NCBI GenBank assembly: GCA_002334985.1
Contig: DDBY01000146.1
Span: forward strand, 1-35,975
Direction: 5' to 3'
Length of the DNA: 35,975 nt
Source: Micavibrio sp. UBA2020
GTDB lineage: Bacteria > Pseudomonadota > Alphaproteobacteria > Micavibrionales > UBA2020
The notes under the pieces are model-generated. The model did no database searches and was not told the origin of the DNA. It saw only the letters and a list, made by a program, of their open reading frames with translations. Shown here piece after piece: positions 8,098 through 16,059 of the stretch. A program made the position numbers and the translations under genes. The first letter of the stretch is position 1. Every line of letters starts with the position of its first letter.

Positions 8098-8177
8098 TGC
8101 GCGGGGATGGCCGGCAGGCCGCGCACAAATCATAAAATGCGGGGATGGGCGGATACGGCCGCGCACCAAACTATAAA
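8098..8177. repeat. Two imperfect tandem copies of a 36-39 bp sequence
   Basis: Copy one (8101-8136) and copy two (8139-8177) share GCGGGGATGG, a GGCC-GCGCAC core and a CATAAA/CTATAAA end. Copy one can also fold: TGCGCGG at 8098-8104 pairs with CCGCGCA at 8119-8125. No T-run follows, so it is not a standard terminator. It fills the spacer behind the L,D-transpeptidase gene. Confidence 0.55.
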
Positions 8178-8214
8178 GCCCGGCGCGTAGGCTGCTCGCC
8201 AGCCTCTCCCTTTG

Positions 8215-8242
8215 CGTCATACCGGCGCAGGCCGGTATGACG
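8215..8242. repeat. REP-like palindromic element
   Basis: A perfect 12-bp inverted repeat, CGTCATACCGGC at 8215-8226 and GCCGGTATGACG at 8231-8242, around GCAG. This type of palindrome (GTCAT...CCGG...ATGAC) is a widespread dispersed extragenic repeat in proteobacteria. It lacks a T-run, so I read it as a repeat rather than a terminator. The rest of the 319-base spacer 8098-8416 holds the tandem repeat before it and the gapR promoter after it. Confidence 0.7.
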
Positions 8243-8308
8243 GGGGCTGCGCAAAAAACGATAACCGCCATGAATACAAACGGCGATTCTTCTGCGTGAT
8301 TCTCCATA

Positions 8309-8336
8309 TTGACCTTGGACGGGAAGGGGCTATCAT
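8309..8336 (+). promoter_or_regulatory. Candidate sigma-70 promoter of gapR
   Basis: TTGACC at 8309-8314 and TATCAT at 8331-8336, 16 bases apart. Start expected near 8343, giving a leader of about 75 bases before the gapR ATG. Confidence 0.6.
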
Positions 8337-8416
8337 GCGCCCCTCTGCTCACCTTGAATCACTTTTCGTGCTTCAGCCGCGCTGCGGCGCGGATATAACC
8401 TGTCGGGAGGAATTTT

Positions 8417-8698
8417 ATGACAAGCGCAAATCTCCAAACCAAAGAAGCCCCCGATAACAGCGGCGAAGTTTCCGGCGCCCGCCTGAAATCTTTCATCGAG
8501 CGCGTGGAGCGTCTGGAAGAAGAGAAAAAAGCCCTCGCCGAAGACATCCGCGACGTTTACAGCGAAGCCAAAGCGACGGGTTTCGAGCCGAAAATCATGC
8601 GCAAAATCGTTTCCCTGCGCAAAGCCAATCTGGAAAAGCGCCGCGAAGAGCAGGAGCTGCTGGAGCTTTACATGGCCGCCATCGGCATGGCCGAATAA
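8417..8698 (+). CDS. gapR: GapR nucleoid-associated protein (DUF2312 family)
   Basis: The 93-residue protein has the family core SFIERVERLEEEKKALAEDI followed by RDVYSEAKATGFEPKIMRKI and a C-terminal ELLELYMAAIGM helix. In Caulobacter GapR clamps overtwisted, AT-rich DNA ahead of replication and transcription and stimulates topoisomerases. The N-terminal half is a long coiled coil used for dimerisation. Length matches the family (about 80-95). The ribosome site GGGAGGA lies 6 bases before the ATG. The gene stands alone with its own promoter and terminator, typical of a highly expressed small chromosomal protein. Its presence strongly points to an alphaproteobacterial host. Confidence 0.92.
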   Translation: MTSANLQTKEAPDNSGEVSGARLKSFIERVERLEEEKKALAEDIRDVYSEAKATGFEPKIMRKIVSLRKANLEKRREEQELLELYMAAIGMAE

Positions 8699-8763
8699 GC
8701 GGCTTTTACGGCTGCGGCATTTACGAAACGCGGCAAAAGATTGAAATCGAACAAAAATAACGC

Positions 8764-8798
8764 TTAAAAGCCTTTGCCTTATACGCAAAGGCTTTTAA
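8764..8798 (+). terminator. Terminator after gapR
   Basis: A perfect 14-bp stem has arms 8764-8777 and 8785-8798 around CTTATAC, with A-rich left and T-rich right ends (TTAAAAGCC / GGCTTTTAA). It sits 65 bases after the gapR stop and before the Sel1 gene. Confidence 0.82.
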
Positions 8799-8867
8799 CT
8801 TTTGCGCGGACGTATTATCTTGGAGCTTGCAAAAAAGTTCCATGCCTCGTTCAGGATATTCCCCCCG

Positions 8868-10214
8868 ATGACCCTGCCCCGTTATGTTCCGGCATTTCTG
8901 ATTGCCCTGATGCTGAGCGGCTTGCCGGCCGAACGCGCCATGGCGCAGGCGTTTCAGGCTTCGCTTGAAGACGGCCTTTCCGCCTTCAACTACGGCGATA
9001 ACGAACTCGCGCAGCGCCACTTCTGGCGTCTGGCCGGTCAGGGCGATGCCGTCGCGCAATATTACCTTGCCTATATGATGGATACCGGCCTTGGCATGCG
9101 CAAAGACATCGCGCAGGCGGCCAGCTGGTACCGCAAATCGGCTGACCAAGACTATCTGCCTGCTGTTTCCTACATGGGCTATATTTATTCGACCGGACAC
9201 GGCCTGCGCCGCGATGACGAACAGGCTTTCAAATGGTATGCGCGCGCGGCCCAGCTGGGCGATGCGGTTGCGCAAAACAACCTTGCGACCATGCTGCGCA
9301 TGGGGCGCCCTTACAAAAAGAATCTCTCGCTGGCGACGCAGTGGTTTTTGCAATCCGCCACGCAAGGCAATATTCGCGCGCAATATAACCTTGCGACGAT
9401 GTACCGCCTCGGCGAAGGCGTGCAGACCAATTATCCCGAAGCTTTGCGCTGGTACACTTTCGCGGCCAATCAGGGCGATGTGTATTCGCAAAACGCGCTC
9501 GGCTACATGTACAGAACCGGCACGGGCGTAGCGAAAAGCATTCCCATCGCGCTTGACTGGTACCGCCGCGCGGCGGAGCAGGGGCACATGCCGTCCCAGC
9601 TGATTATCGCGCACATGTATGAAACCGGCGAAGCCGGCGGCAGCAAAGGCGTCGAAGATGCGGCCATCTGGTACATGCATGCCGCAAAAACCGGCAACAC
9701 GCAGGCGCAGCACCGTCTGGGTCTGATGTATGAAACCGGCCGCGGCCTGCCTGCTGACGCGGCATCGGCTGCCAACTGGTACCGCAAGGCGGCGGAGGAG
9801 GGGAACTATCCCCCGTCGATGGTCGCGCTGGGTCTGATGTACGAAGGCGGCGTCGGGGTGCGCAAAGACCCCATCGCGGCGCGTGAATGGTACCAAAAAG
9901 CGATGAACGCCGATTACAGTCTTGGTTACATCCAGTATGCGCGCGTCAGCCGTTATGGCGTTGGCGGGGACAAGGATATCGTGGGTGCCTACAAATGGTA
10001 TAAAATCGCGCTTGAAAAAATGACCGAAGGCGAAAGCGAGCTGCGTGCCACCGCCGTCAGCAATCTGACGCAGCTGGCCGCCGAGATGACCAATGAAGAG
10101 CGTGTGAAGGCCGAGCGTGACATCGATACCTGGATGGCGCGTCAAACGTTGCGCGCAACCCCTTCGGGCGCCGCGCAACAGCCGCAGCAGTCTCCGGCCT
10201 TCAAATACGAATAA
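8868..10214 (+). CDS. Exported Sel1-repeat (TPR-like) protein
   Basis: The 448-residue protein begins with a Sec signal peptide (hydrophobic PAFLIALMLSGLP, cleavage likely after AERAMA near residue 26). About nine Sel1 repeats follow from residue 50 to 400, each of the form A-Q-LA-MY-G-GV-A-WY-KAA, for example AQYYLAYMMDTGLGMRKDIA and AQHRLGLMYETGRGLPADAA. Sel1 repeats are alpha-helical scaffolds for protein-protein contacts, often in envelope or signalling proteins (ExoR, PodJ). The last 40 residues are Gln/Pro-rich. I chose the ATG at 8868 over an in-frame ATG at 8802 because a signal peptide starts there, with CAGGA 12 bases upstream. Partners and exact role are unknown; a periplasmic adaptor is most likely. 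Confidence 0.85.
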   Translation: MTLPRYVPAFLIALMLSGLPAERAMAQAFQASLEDGLSAFNYGDNELAQRHFWRLAGQGDAVAQYYLAYMMDTGLGMRKDIAQAASWYRKSADQDYLPAVSYMGYIYSTGHGLRRDDEQAFKWYARAAQLGDAVAQNNLATMLRMGRPYKKNLSLATQWFLQSATQGNIRAQYNLATMYRLGEGVQTNYPEALRWYTFAANQGDVYSQNALGYMYRTGTGVAKSIPIALDWYRRAAEQGHMPSQLIIAHMYETGEAGGSKGVEDAAIWYMHAAKTGNTQAQHRLGLMYETGRGLPADAASAANWYRKAAEEGNYPPSMVALGLMYEGGVGVRKDPIAAREWYQKAMNADYSLGYIQYARVSRYGVGGDKDIVGAYKWYKIALEKMTEGESELRATAVSNLTQLAAEMTNEERVKAERDIDTWMARQTLRATPSGAAQQPQQSPAFKYE

Positions 10215-10265
10215 GCAAGCCCGCCCGCGCCCGCGCGCGGCGGCTGACAAAGCGAGCCCGCCCCC

Positions 10266-11300
10266 ATGACAGCCGAAGCCGATTTTTCTTCCAAGCAGAT
10301 GCCCGCCGTTGTTATCGGCCTGTCTGCCGTGGTGGTCGCGGTGCAGGGGCATGAGCCCAAAGTTTTCATCGTCCGCGGCGCCGAACACGCGCTGGCCGCC
10401 GGTGTGACCTCACCGAACGAAGAGGGCGATGCGCTGCCTTTCGGTCCGTTCGACCCGCTGCAGCACAAAACGCTCGAAGAGGGTCTGCGCACATGGGTGC
10501 GTGACCAGACACCGCTCAGCCCCGGTTATTTCGAACAGCTTTATACTTTTGGCAACCGCGGCCGCTATGCGGGGCAGCGTGATGAAACGAAACGCGTTGT
10601 ATCCGTCGGCTATCTGGCACTCACGCATGAAAAGCCGAATGCAGAAAAATCCGAACGTGTTTTCTTCGGCAATTGGTATGACTATTTCCCGTGGGAAGAC
10701 TGGCGCGACGGCAAGCCGCGCATTCTGCAAGACGCTATCGAGCCCGGCCTCAAGCGCTGGATAGCCGCAGCCGATACCGCAGAAGAAAAAGAGCACCGCC
10801 GCATGCGCGCGCAGGTTTGCTTTGGCCTTTCCGACGCCAAGGGTGCGGCGGCGGCATGGGACGAAGAAAAAGTGCTGGAGCGCTACGAGCTTTTGTACGG
10901 CGCGAACCTTGTGTACGAGTCTATCCGCGACAAGGGCATGAAGGTCGATTATGTGCTGGTGCCTGGCCGCTCGATGCTCTATGACCACCGCCGCATTCTG
11001 GCGACGGCGATGGGGCGTTTGCGCGGCAAGCTGAAATACCGCCCCGTGGTGTTTGAATTGATGGCGGCGGAATTTACGCTGCTCAATTTGCAAAAAACGG
11101 TGGAGGCGATTGTCGGCCACCGCCTGCATAAACAAAACTTCCGCCGTCTGGTCGAAGGCTCCGGCATGGTCGAAGAGGTCGCCGGCAAAAAATCCGCCGA
11201 AGCGGGTGGACGCCCCGCCGCGCTGTTCCGTTTCCGCCGCGACGTGCTTTTGGAGCGCTCCGCGCCCGGCGTGAAGCTTTCAGCGAGCATGGGCGGCTGA
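10266..11300 (+). CDS. nrtR: NrtR-type Nudix-related transcriptional regulator of NAD metabolism
   Basis: The 344-residue protein has the two-part NrtR build. Residues about 12-160 are Nudix-like (VVIGLSAVVVAV, then PFDPLQHKTLEEGLRTWVRD and the hallmark YFEQLYTFGNRGR at 88-100). Residues about 255-335 form a winged helix (RPVVFELMAAEFTLLNLQKT to GRPAALFRFRRDVLLE). The Nudix box is degenerate: the REXXEE catalytic core is replaced by WVRDQ, so hydrolysis is unlikely, as in known NrtR proteins that sense ADP-ribose. NrtR proteins repress NAD biosynthesis and salvage genes and release DNA on ADP-ribose binding. Its position 2 kb before nadABC fits. It is longer than typical NrtR (about 230), mainly from an insert around residues 150-230. 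No copy of the 23-bp dyad precedes this gene itself. Confidence 0.85.
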   Translation: MTAEADFSSKQMPAVVIGLSAVVVAVQGHEPKVFIVRGAEHALAAGVTSPNEEGDALPFGPFDPLQHKTLEEGLRTWVRDQTPLSPGYFEQLYTFGNRGRYAGQRDETKRVVSVGYLALTHEKPNAEKSERVFFGNWYDYFPWEDWRDGKPRILQDAIEPGLKRWIAAADTAEEKEHRRMRAQVCFGLSDAKGAAAAWDEEKVLERYELLYGANLVYESIRDKGMKVDYVLVPGRSMLYDHRRILATAMGRLRGKLKYRPVVFELMAAEFTLLNLQKTVEAIVGHRLHKQNFRRLVEGSGMVEEVAGKKSAEAGGRPAALFRFRRDVLLERSAPGVKLSASMGG

Positions 11301-11331
11301 TTTATTTTCCGAAAACATATATACAGGGCAG

Positions 11332-11356
11332 ATTATAGGTTATAACAGCCTATGAT
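11332..11356. other. AT-rich hairpin after nrtR
   Basis: ATTATAGG at 11332-11339 can pair with CCTATGAT at 11349-11356 (one G-U pair) around TTATAACAG. It lacks a T-run, so a terminator role is weak. It could be a second regulator site before the next gene, or simply an AT-rich spacer. Confidence 0.3.
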
Positions 11357-11368
11357 TTCGCATATTGA

Positions 11369-11391
11369 CTTATGCTCATTCTGAGACTAAG
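11369..11391. promoter_or_regulatory. 23-bp operator-like dyad before the gene at 11426
   Basis: CTTATGCTCA, spacer TTC, TGAGACTAAG: 8 of 10 positions are symmetric. It lies directly behind a candidate -35 (TTGACT, 11365-11370), so a bound protein would block the promoter. Related dyads precede nadA and the gene at 24327. NrtR is encoded immediately upstream and is the candidate binder (inference). Confidence 0.6.
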
Positions 11392-11425
11392 TTGCGGCAA
11401 GATATAAATTGCAGGAGCCAGAATC

Positions 11426-12178
11426 ATGACAGAGAAAAACCCCTACGACGGTACGCGCATTTTCAAACCCGCGCGTCCGCTCGATGACGTGATTGCGTCC
11501 CTGCCCAAATACAAGGGTGCCGAGGCGCGCGTCATGGCGGGGCCCGATACCTACCGCCGTCTGTACGCGGAGGCAGAGACCTTTTTGCAAAGCCAGCCGA
11601 CATTCAGCCTTGCCGAGGCCGCGCAAAAACAGGGCGTGAGCGAAAGCGCCTTCATCGCCCTCGCCGACAAGGGCGAGGCGCTGCTTATCGAATTTAACGG
11701 CAAACAATATGTGCCCGCCTGCAGCTTCGGCGCGGATGGAAAAATAGACGCGCTCAAAGTCGATATCGCGCGCGAATTCGTGCTGGAAGGGCATCAGCAT
11801 TATTTCAAATTCATGGACTACATGAAATTCATGCATGAACAGCAAACCGACATCGTCGATTTGACGATGAATGAAAAGCAGCTCTCCGCGCTTTTCAATC
11901 AGGCAGGGCTGGCAGGTTACCGCTGCAGCATCAGCGTGATGGCCAGCATGAACCAGCTTGCCGACCACCGCCATAAAATCCCTGCGGCTTTCGACAGGCT
12001 GGTACAGCATCTCGACAGTGCCGTGACACATGGCGGGTGGGACCCTATGGGCGGGCTTTCGCGGCCGTTCCGCGACAAATACGGCATCCCCGGCCAGACC
12101 ATACACGAACAAAGAACGGCCTATGTGCCGCCCGCGCCGAAAAAAGAAAAACCCGCAAACAAAGGGCCGCGGCAATAA
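11426..12178 (+). CDS. Unrecognised protein with a possible helix-turn-helix/antitoxin-like segment
   Basis: The 250-residue soluble protein has no family I can name. Residues about 50-110 (FSLAEAAQKQGVSESAFIAL, then ADKGEALLIEFNGKQYVPAC and SFGADGKIDAL) resemble the DNA-binding plus 'VPAWQFD-DG' layout of MbcA/ParS/Xre-type antitoxin proteins, but this is only a pattern likeness. A His/Met-rich middle (EGHQHYFKFMDYMKFMHEQQ) and a Pro/Lys-rich tail follow. GCAGGAG lies 8 bases before the ATG. It has its own promoter region with the 23-bp dyad shared with nadA. No toxin gene adjoins it. Convergent with the ankyrin gene at 12200. Confidence 0.75.
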   Translation: MTEKNPYDGTRIFKPARPLDDVIASLPKYKGAEARVMAGPDTYRRLYAEAETFLQSQPTFSLAEAAQKQGVSESAFIALADKGEALLIEFNGKQYVPACSFGADGKIDALKVDIAREFVLEGHQHYFKFMDYMKFMHEQQTDIVDLTMNEKQLSALFNQAGLAGYRCSISVMASMNQLADHRHKIPAAFDRLVQHLDSAVTHGGWDPMGGLSRPFRDKYGIPGQTIHEQRTAYVPPAPKKEKPANKGPRQ

Positions 12179-12199
12179 GCTGTCCGGCGCAGCGCGGCG

Positions 12200-13078
12200 T
12201 CAATAAGGTTTAGGCCCGCCATAGGTTGCTTTTTGTTTGGGCGACGGGCGCAGGCCGATGCTGCGCAGGGCGGCTTCGCTGCCTTCCAGCGGCCGTATAA
12301 GATTGCCGAGTTTCTTGCGCCATTTATGGTTGAATGCCGCGGGCATGCCGGCCTGCATCAGCTGCAGCGCGGCGCGGCCATGTTTTTTCTTGATGGCAAG
12401 GTCAAGTGCGGTTTCGCCCAGCGGGTTCAGGGCATCCAGCCGCGCGCCGGCCTTCAGCAGCGGCGCAATAAGATGCTCCATCCCTGTTTCCGCCGCGGCC
12501 ATCAAAAGCGTGCGCTGGTAAGCATCCGTTTGCAGCGGGTCGAAAGGTTTTTTGATAAGCGCATCCGCGCCTGTTTTATTTCCTGTCATCAGCGCCATCA
12601 TGAGCGGGGTGCGTTTGTCTGCATCCTTCACATCGCTTTGCGCGCCATAGCGCAGCAGCAGCGCGACATTTTCCCCGTAATAGCGGCTCAGCGCCGCATA
12701 GTGCAGCGGCGTGCGACCGCCGCGGTCGGGCAGGTTCACATCGCCGCCCTGATGCACCAGAAATTGCAGTGCCTTGGCTTCACCCTTGGCCGCGTATTCG
12801 TGCACGATGGTTGCGCCATCTGCATTCGCATCACGCAGCAGGCTGTGGTCATGTTCCAGTAGAATTTCACAGGCGGCAAGATTGCGCTGCCATAGCGCAT
12901 AGCGCAGCGGCTGCATATCGCCTTTCTTTTCCCAGCGCACGGCATCGGGATAGGCTTTGAGCAGCGCGGGCAGCGGCGTCACATCGCCGCGCCCCGACAA
13001 ACATTGCCGCAGCAAGTGATAGGGGGCTTTCGGGGGCCAGAGCCCCACGGCCTTTTTAAAATGGTCGGTGATACGCAT
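12200..13078 (-). CDS. Ankyrin-repeat protein
   Basis: The 292-residue protein has about six ankyrin repeats between residues 50 and 240. Two are canonical (GGDVNLPDRGGRTPLHYAAL and ARLDALNPLGETALDLAIKK); others are diverged (ADGATIVHEYAAKGEAKALQ, KDADKRTPLMMALMTGNKTG). The C-terminal 45 residues are basic (KWRKKLGNLIRP to SPKQKATYGGPKPY). There is no signal peptide or membrane segment, so it is likely a cytosolic binding scaffold or a secreted effector by a non-Sec route. It is divergent from nadA across a 271-base region full of regulator sites and may share control with it. It is related in type to the ankyrin genes at 24549-27768 but lacks the C-terminal region shared by the two at 24549 and 25829. 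Confidence 0.85.
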   Translation of the reverse strand: MRITDHFKKAVGLWPPKAPYHLLRQCLSGRGDVTPLPALLKAYPDAVRWEKKGDMQPLRYALWQRNLAACEILLEHDHSLLRDANADGATIVHEYAAKGEAKALQFLVHQGGDVNLPDRGGRTPLHYAALSRYYGENVALLLRYGAQSDVKDADKRTPLMMALMTGNKTGADALIKKPFDPLQTDAYQRTLLMAAAETGMEHLIAPLLKAGARLDALNPLGETALDLAIKKKHGRAALQLMQAGMPAAFNHKWRKKLGNLIRPLEGSEAALRSIGLRPSPKQKATYGGPKPY

Positions 13079-13234
13079 GGGCGCAGAGTAGCAAAGTGTT
13101 TTTCATAGGTCAAAGCACAGAAGTCATTGGGCCGGACGCACTTGATTCGCGCAAAAGTCGCCAAAGGCAGCTGTTTTGGGGGTGTCTGGGGCGGGCGACT
13201 GGGTTTTATCTAACTGTAATTAAACAATAAAATA

Positions 13235-13257
13235 CTTATACTCATTTTGTTGATAAA
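13235..13257. promoter_or_regulatory. nadA operator-like dyad, distal copy
   Basis: The left half CTTATACTCA is a full match to the shared dyad; the right half TGTTGATAAA is weak (6 of 10). It overlaps the candidate nadA -35 TTGATA at 13250-13255. Confidence 0.55.
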
Positions 13258-13278
13258 GCACTTTACTTATGCTCTAAT
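13250..13278 (+). promoter_or_regulatory. Candidate sigma-70 promoter of nadABC
   Basis: TTGATA at 13250-13255 and TCTAAT at 13273-13278, 17 bases apart, each one mismatch from consensus. Start near 13285, about 65 bases before nadA. Both elements are covered by copies of the 23-bp dyad, the arrangement expected for repression. Confidence 0.6.
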
Positions 13279-13288
13279 AGAGTATATA
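13266..13288. promoter_or_regulatory. nadA operator-like dyad, middle copy
   Basis: CTTATGCTCT, spacer AAT, AGAGTATATA: 7 of 10 positions symmetric. It lies 31 bases from the distal copy, about three helical turns, and spans the -10 box. Confidence 0.58.
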
Positions 13289-13310
13289 AAATGCTCATAG
13301 AGAGCAAAAC
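13288..13310. promoter_or_regulatory. nadA operator-like dyad, proximal copy
   Basis: AAAATGCTCA, spacer TAG, AGAGCAAAAC: the core GCTC/GAGC is kept and the outer bases have drifted. It shares its first base with the end of the middle copy and covers the predicted transcript start, 40 bases before the nadA ATG. Confidence 0.45.
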
Positions 13311-13349
13311 GCCGCAAAAACACAAAAGCGGCACCGCAGGAGAAAAAGA

Positions 13350-14372
13350 ATGTTCGATACCGTTATCCATCCCGAAGCCGACCTGAAATTCACCCCCGCC
13401 GTCGCGCGCGAAGTTGCGCCGCTGTATGCGCGCGTGAAGAATGTGGTGAGCGAGCTGGACTGGAGCGTGCACGCCCCCTACATCCTCGAAATTAACCGCC
13501 TGAAGCGTGAAATGGGTGCGGTCATTCTGGCGCATAACTACATGACGCCGGAAATTTTTCACTGCGTGTCCGACTTCGCGGGCGACAGCCTGCAGCTGGC
13601 GCAGCAAGCGGCGAAGACCGAGGCCGACCTGATTGTGCAGGCGGGCGTTCACTTCATGGCCGAGACGTCGAAAATTCTGAGCCCGCAAAAAACCGTTCTT
13701 ATTCCGGATATGCGCGCGGGCTGCTCGCTCGCGTCTTCCATCACGGGGGCGGATGTGCGTTTGCTGCGCGAAAAATATCCGAATACGCCGATTGTCACCT
13801 ATGTGAATACCTCGGCGGATGTGAAAGCGGAATCGGATATCTGCTGCACGTCGTCGAATGCGCTGAAAATTGTCGAAAGCCTGCCGCAAGACCAAGTCCT
13901 GATGATTCCGGACAAATATCTGGCGCGCAATATCGCCAAACAAACCAAAAAGAAAATCCTGACCTGGGAAGGCGCGTGCGAGGTGCATGAAAAATTCACC
14001 CCCGCAGATATCAAAAAAATGCGCAAGGCATGGCCGGATGCGGTTGTACTGGGTCACCCCGAATGCCCGCCCGAAGTTGTGGCCGAATGCGATTTCGCGG
14101 GCTCGACCAAGGCCATGGCGGATTATGTGACCGACAAACGTCCCAGCCGCGTGGTGCTGATTACCGAATGCTCCATGTCCGACAACCTGCAGGCCGCAAA
14201 TCCTGATGTCAAATTTGTCCGCCCCTGCAACCTCTGCCCGCACATGCAGCGCATCACCCTGCCGGCGATTTTGAAAAGCCTGCAAACGCGCACGACCGAA
14301 GTGCATGTCGATGCCGCTGTCGCAGACCGCGCCCGTGCAGCGGTTGAGCGGATGCTGGCCGTAAAAATCTAA
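13350..14372 (+). CDS. nadA: Quinolinate synthase NadA
   Basis: NadA condenses iminoaspartate with dihydroxyacetone phosphate to quinolinate using a [4Fe-4S] cluster. The 340-residue sequence has the family motifs [11 protein letters not shown] (59-69), [27 protein letters not shown] and the cluster cysteines at Cys125 ([10 protein letters not shown]), Cys239 ([10 protein letters not shown]) and Cys293/Cys296 (RPCNLCPHM). GHPEC and the terminal C-x-x-C match the long NadA form. AGGAG lies 7 bases before the ATG. It is first in nadA-nadB-nadC, with 37 bases to nadB. The upstream region has a good promoter overlapped by three dyads, so it is probably repressed when NAD is sufficient, most simply by the nearby NrtR. 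Confidence 0.96.
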   Translation: MFDTVIHPEADLKFTPAVAREVAPLYARVKNVVSELDWSVHAPYILEINRLKREMGAVILAHNYMTPEIFHCVSDFAGDSLQLAQQAAKTEADLIVQAGVHFMAETSKILSPQKTVLIPDMRAGCSLASSITGADVRLLREKYPNTPIVTYVNTSADVKAESDICCTSSNALKIVESLPQDQVLMIPDKYLARNIAKQTKKKILTWEGACEVHEKFTPADIKKMRKAWPDAVVLGHPECPPEVVAECDFAGSTKAMADYVTDKRPSRVVLITECSMSDNLQAANPDVKFVRPCNLCPHMQRITLPAILKSLQTRTTEVHVDAAVADRARAAVERMLAVKI

Positions 14373-14409
14373 CCACTCAATACCGGCGCTGTGCCGAAGG
14401 ATGTGAACC

Positions 14410-16059
14410 ATGACCACCCAAAAAACCGCAAACATCGAAACCAGAACGGCTGATGTTGTGATTGTCGGCTCCGGCGCGGCGGGGCTTTTTGCGGCGCTGA
14501 CGCTGGCGGCGGATAAACAGGCGGGCGGTAAAAATACGCGCATCATGGTTCTCAGTGAAAAACCCCTCGGCGGTGTTTGCGCCAGCGCCTGGGCGCAGGG
14601 CGGCATTGCCGCGGTTGTTGCGCCTGAAGACACCACCGACAGCCACATCGCCGATACACTGAAAGCGGCGGCGGGCACGGCGGATATCACGGCGGTGAAA
14701 ACGCTGGTCGAAGCCGCGCCGCGCTATGTCGAAATTCTGGCCAAATATGGTGTGCGGTTCGAGCGTGACGAAGAGGGCGCCTACCGCCTGAACCGCGAAG
14801 CCTGCCACGCCTGCCGCCGCGTTTTGAAGGCGGCAGCCGCCGACGGTTTCGGGGCGGAACTGATGCGCGCCCTCAGCGAAGCCGTGCGCCAGACGCCGGA
14901 TATCGTATTCGTGGCCGGTGTATCGGCGGAGCGCCTGCTGCGCGAAGGCGCGGCGCGCACGGGGGCGGTCAGCGGTGTTTTGACCCGCCGCCTTGATGAC
15001 AACGCGCCGGTTGTATTTTTGGGCAAGGCCGTTTTGCTGGCCACGGGCGGTGTTGGCGGACTTTTTGCAGCGACAACCAACCCGCTGCATGCCATCGGCC
15101 GCGGTGTGGCCATGGCGGCGCGCGCGGGCGCTGTTTTGTCCGACCTTGAATTCGTGCAGTTCCACCCGACTGCGCTGGATATCGGCGAAGACCCGGCGCC
15201 GCTCGCAACCGAAGCGTTGCGCGGTGAAGGCGCCTATCTGCTGAACAGCCGCGGCGAGCGTTTCATGCTGGATTACCACGAAGCGGGGGAGCTGGCACCG
15301 CGCGACGTGGTCAGCCGCGGCATTTTCGCGCAAATGCAAAAAGGCCAGAAAGTCTATCTGGATTGCCGCCATATCGATACCGCGCATTTCCCCGCGCTGA
15401 TTTCCGCGGCGGCGCGTGCAGGGCTGAACCCGCAGCGCGACCTTATCCCTGTCATGCCCGCCGTGCATTACCACATGGGCGGTATCGCGACGGATTTGAA
15501 CGGTCGCAGCAGCCTTGGCGGTCTTTGGGCGGCGGGCGAATGTGCGGCAACGGGCCTGCACGGTGCGAACCGCCTTGCCAGCAATTCGCTGATGGAAGCC
15601 GTCGTCATGGGCGCACGCGCCGCCGAAGACATCGCCGCGGCGATTGCCGGAAAAACCGCAGCGCCCAAGGCGGATTTGACGGATGTACGCCTGCTGCCGA
15701 TCGCGAAAGAGCCGGTGGTGGAGCGTGATATTCTGCGCCATATCATGAGCGAGCTTGTCGGCGTTATCCGCAGTGAATCCGGCCTCAGCGCCGCCATCCG
15801 CGATTTCATGCGCCTTGGCGCAGCGGCTGAAAACCGCGATGCGCGCACGGCGGATATGGCGCTTCTGTGCCGCATGATTGCAGTATCCGCGCTGATGCGC
15901 CGCGAAAGCCGCGGCGGCCATTGCCGCAGCGATTATCCGGATGCTGTACGCGCGCTGCAAAAACGCAGCTTCGTCACGATGAAAGAAACCGAAGCGGTTG
16001 CGGCCAGCCTGATTGCCGTCCCCGCCGTGCAAAATATTCAAACGGAGAAAGTCGCATGA
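14410..16059 (+). CDS. nadB: L-aspartate oxidase NadB
   Basis: NadB oxidises L-aspartate to iminoaspartate with FAD, feeding NadA. The 549-residue protein has the FAD-binding GSGAAGLFAALTLAAD at about residues 21-36, the loop CASAWAQGGIAAV, the substrate region VQFHPTAL and ALRGEGAYLLNSRGERFM, and the C-terminal flavin contact HGANRLASNSLMEAVV. These identify NadB rather than succinate dehydrogenase, as does the nad operon. One local oddity: the usual REGGHSxRRILH stretch reads REACHACRRVLK, so the Gly-Gly, Ser and final His are changed while the Glu and the Arg-Arg are kept. Length is typical (about 540). It overlaps nadC by four bases (ATGA). Confidence 0.95.
   Translation: MTTQKTANIETRTADVVIVGSGAAGLFAALTLAADKQAGGKNTRIMVLSEKPLGGVCASAWAQGGIAAVVAPEDTTDSHIADTLKAAAGTADITAVKTLVEAAPRYVEILAKYGVRFERDEEGAYRLNREACHACRRVLKAAAADGFGAELMRALSEAVRQTPDIVFVAGVSAERLLREGAARTGAVSGVLTRRLDDNAPVVFLGKAVLLATGGVGGLFAATTNPLHAIGRGVAMAARAGAVLSDLEFVQFHPTALDIGEDPAPLATEALRGEGAYLLNSRGERFMLDYHEAGELAPRDVVSRGIFAQMQKGQKVYLDCRHIDTAHFPALISAAARAGLNPQRDLIPVMPAVHYHMGGIATDLNGRSSLGGLWAAGECAATGLHGANRLASNSLMEAVVMGARAAEDIAAAIAGKTAAPKADLTDVRLLPIAKEPVVERDILRHIMSELVGVIRSESGLSAAIRDFMRLGAAAENRDARTADMALLCRMIAVSALMRRESRGGHCRSDYPDAVRALQKRSFVTMKETEAVAASLIAVPAVQNIQTEKVA

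Noticed and set aside
8215-8242. Strong hairpin read as a terminator for the L,D-transpeptidase gene
   Set aside because: No T-run on either side; the sequence is of the dispersed palindrome type.
8721-10388. 555-residue open frame opposite the Sel1 gene
   Set aside because: Antisense to a protein with clear Sel1 repeats and a signal peptide; its own repeats are the reverse complement of the Sel1 repeats.
14377-16041. 554-residue open frame opposite nadB
   Set aside because: Antisense to an unambiguous nadB; composition is typical of a shadow frame.
15867-16055. Longer N-terminus for NadC
   Set aside because: The extra 63 residues only translate nadB in another frame and are Arg/Cys-rich; the ATGA overlap start fits the family.
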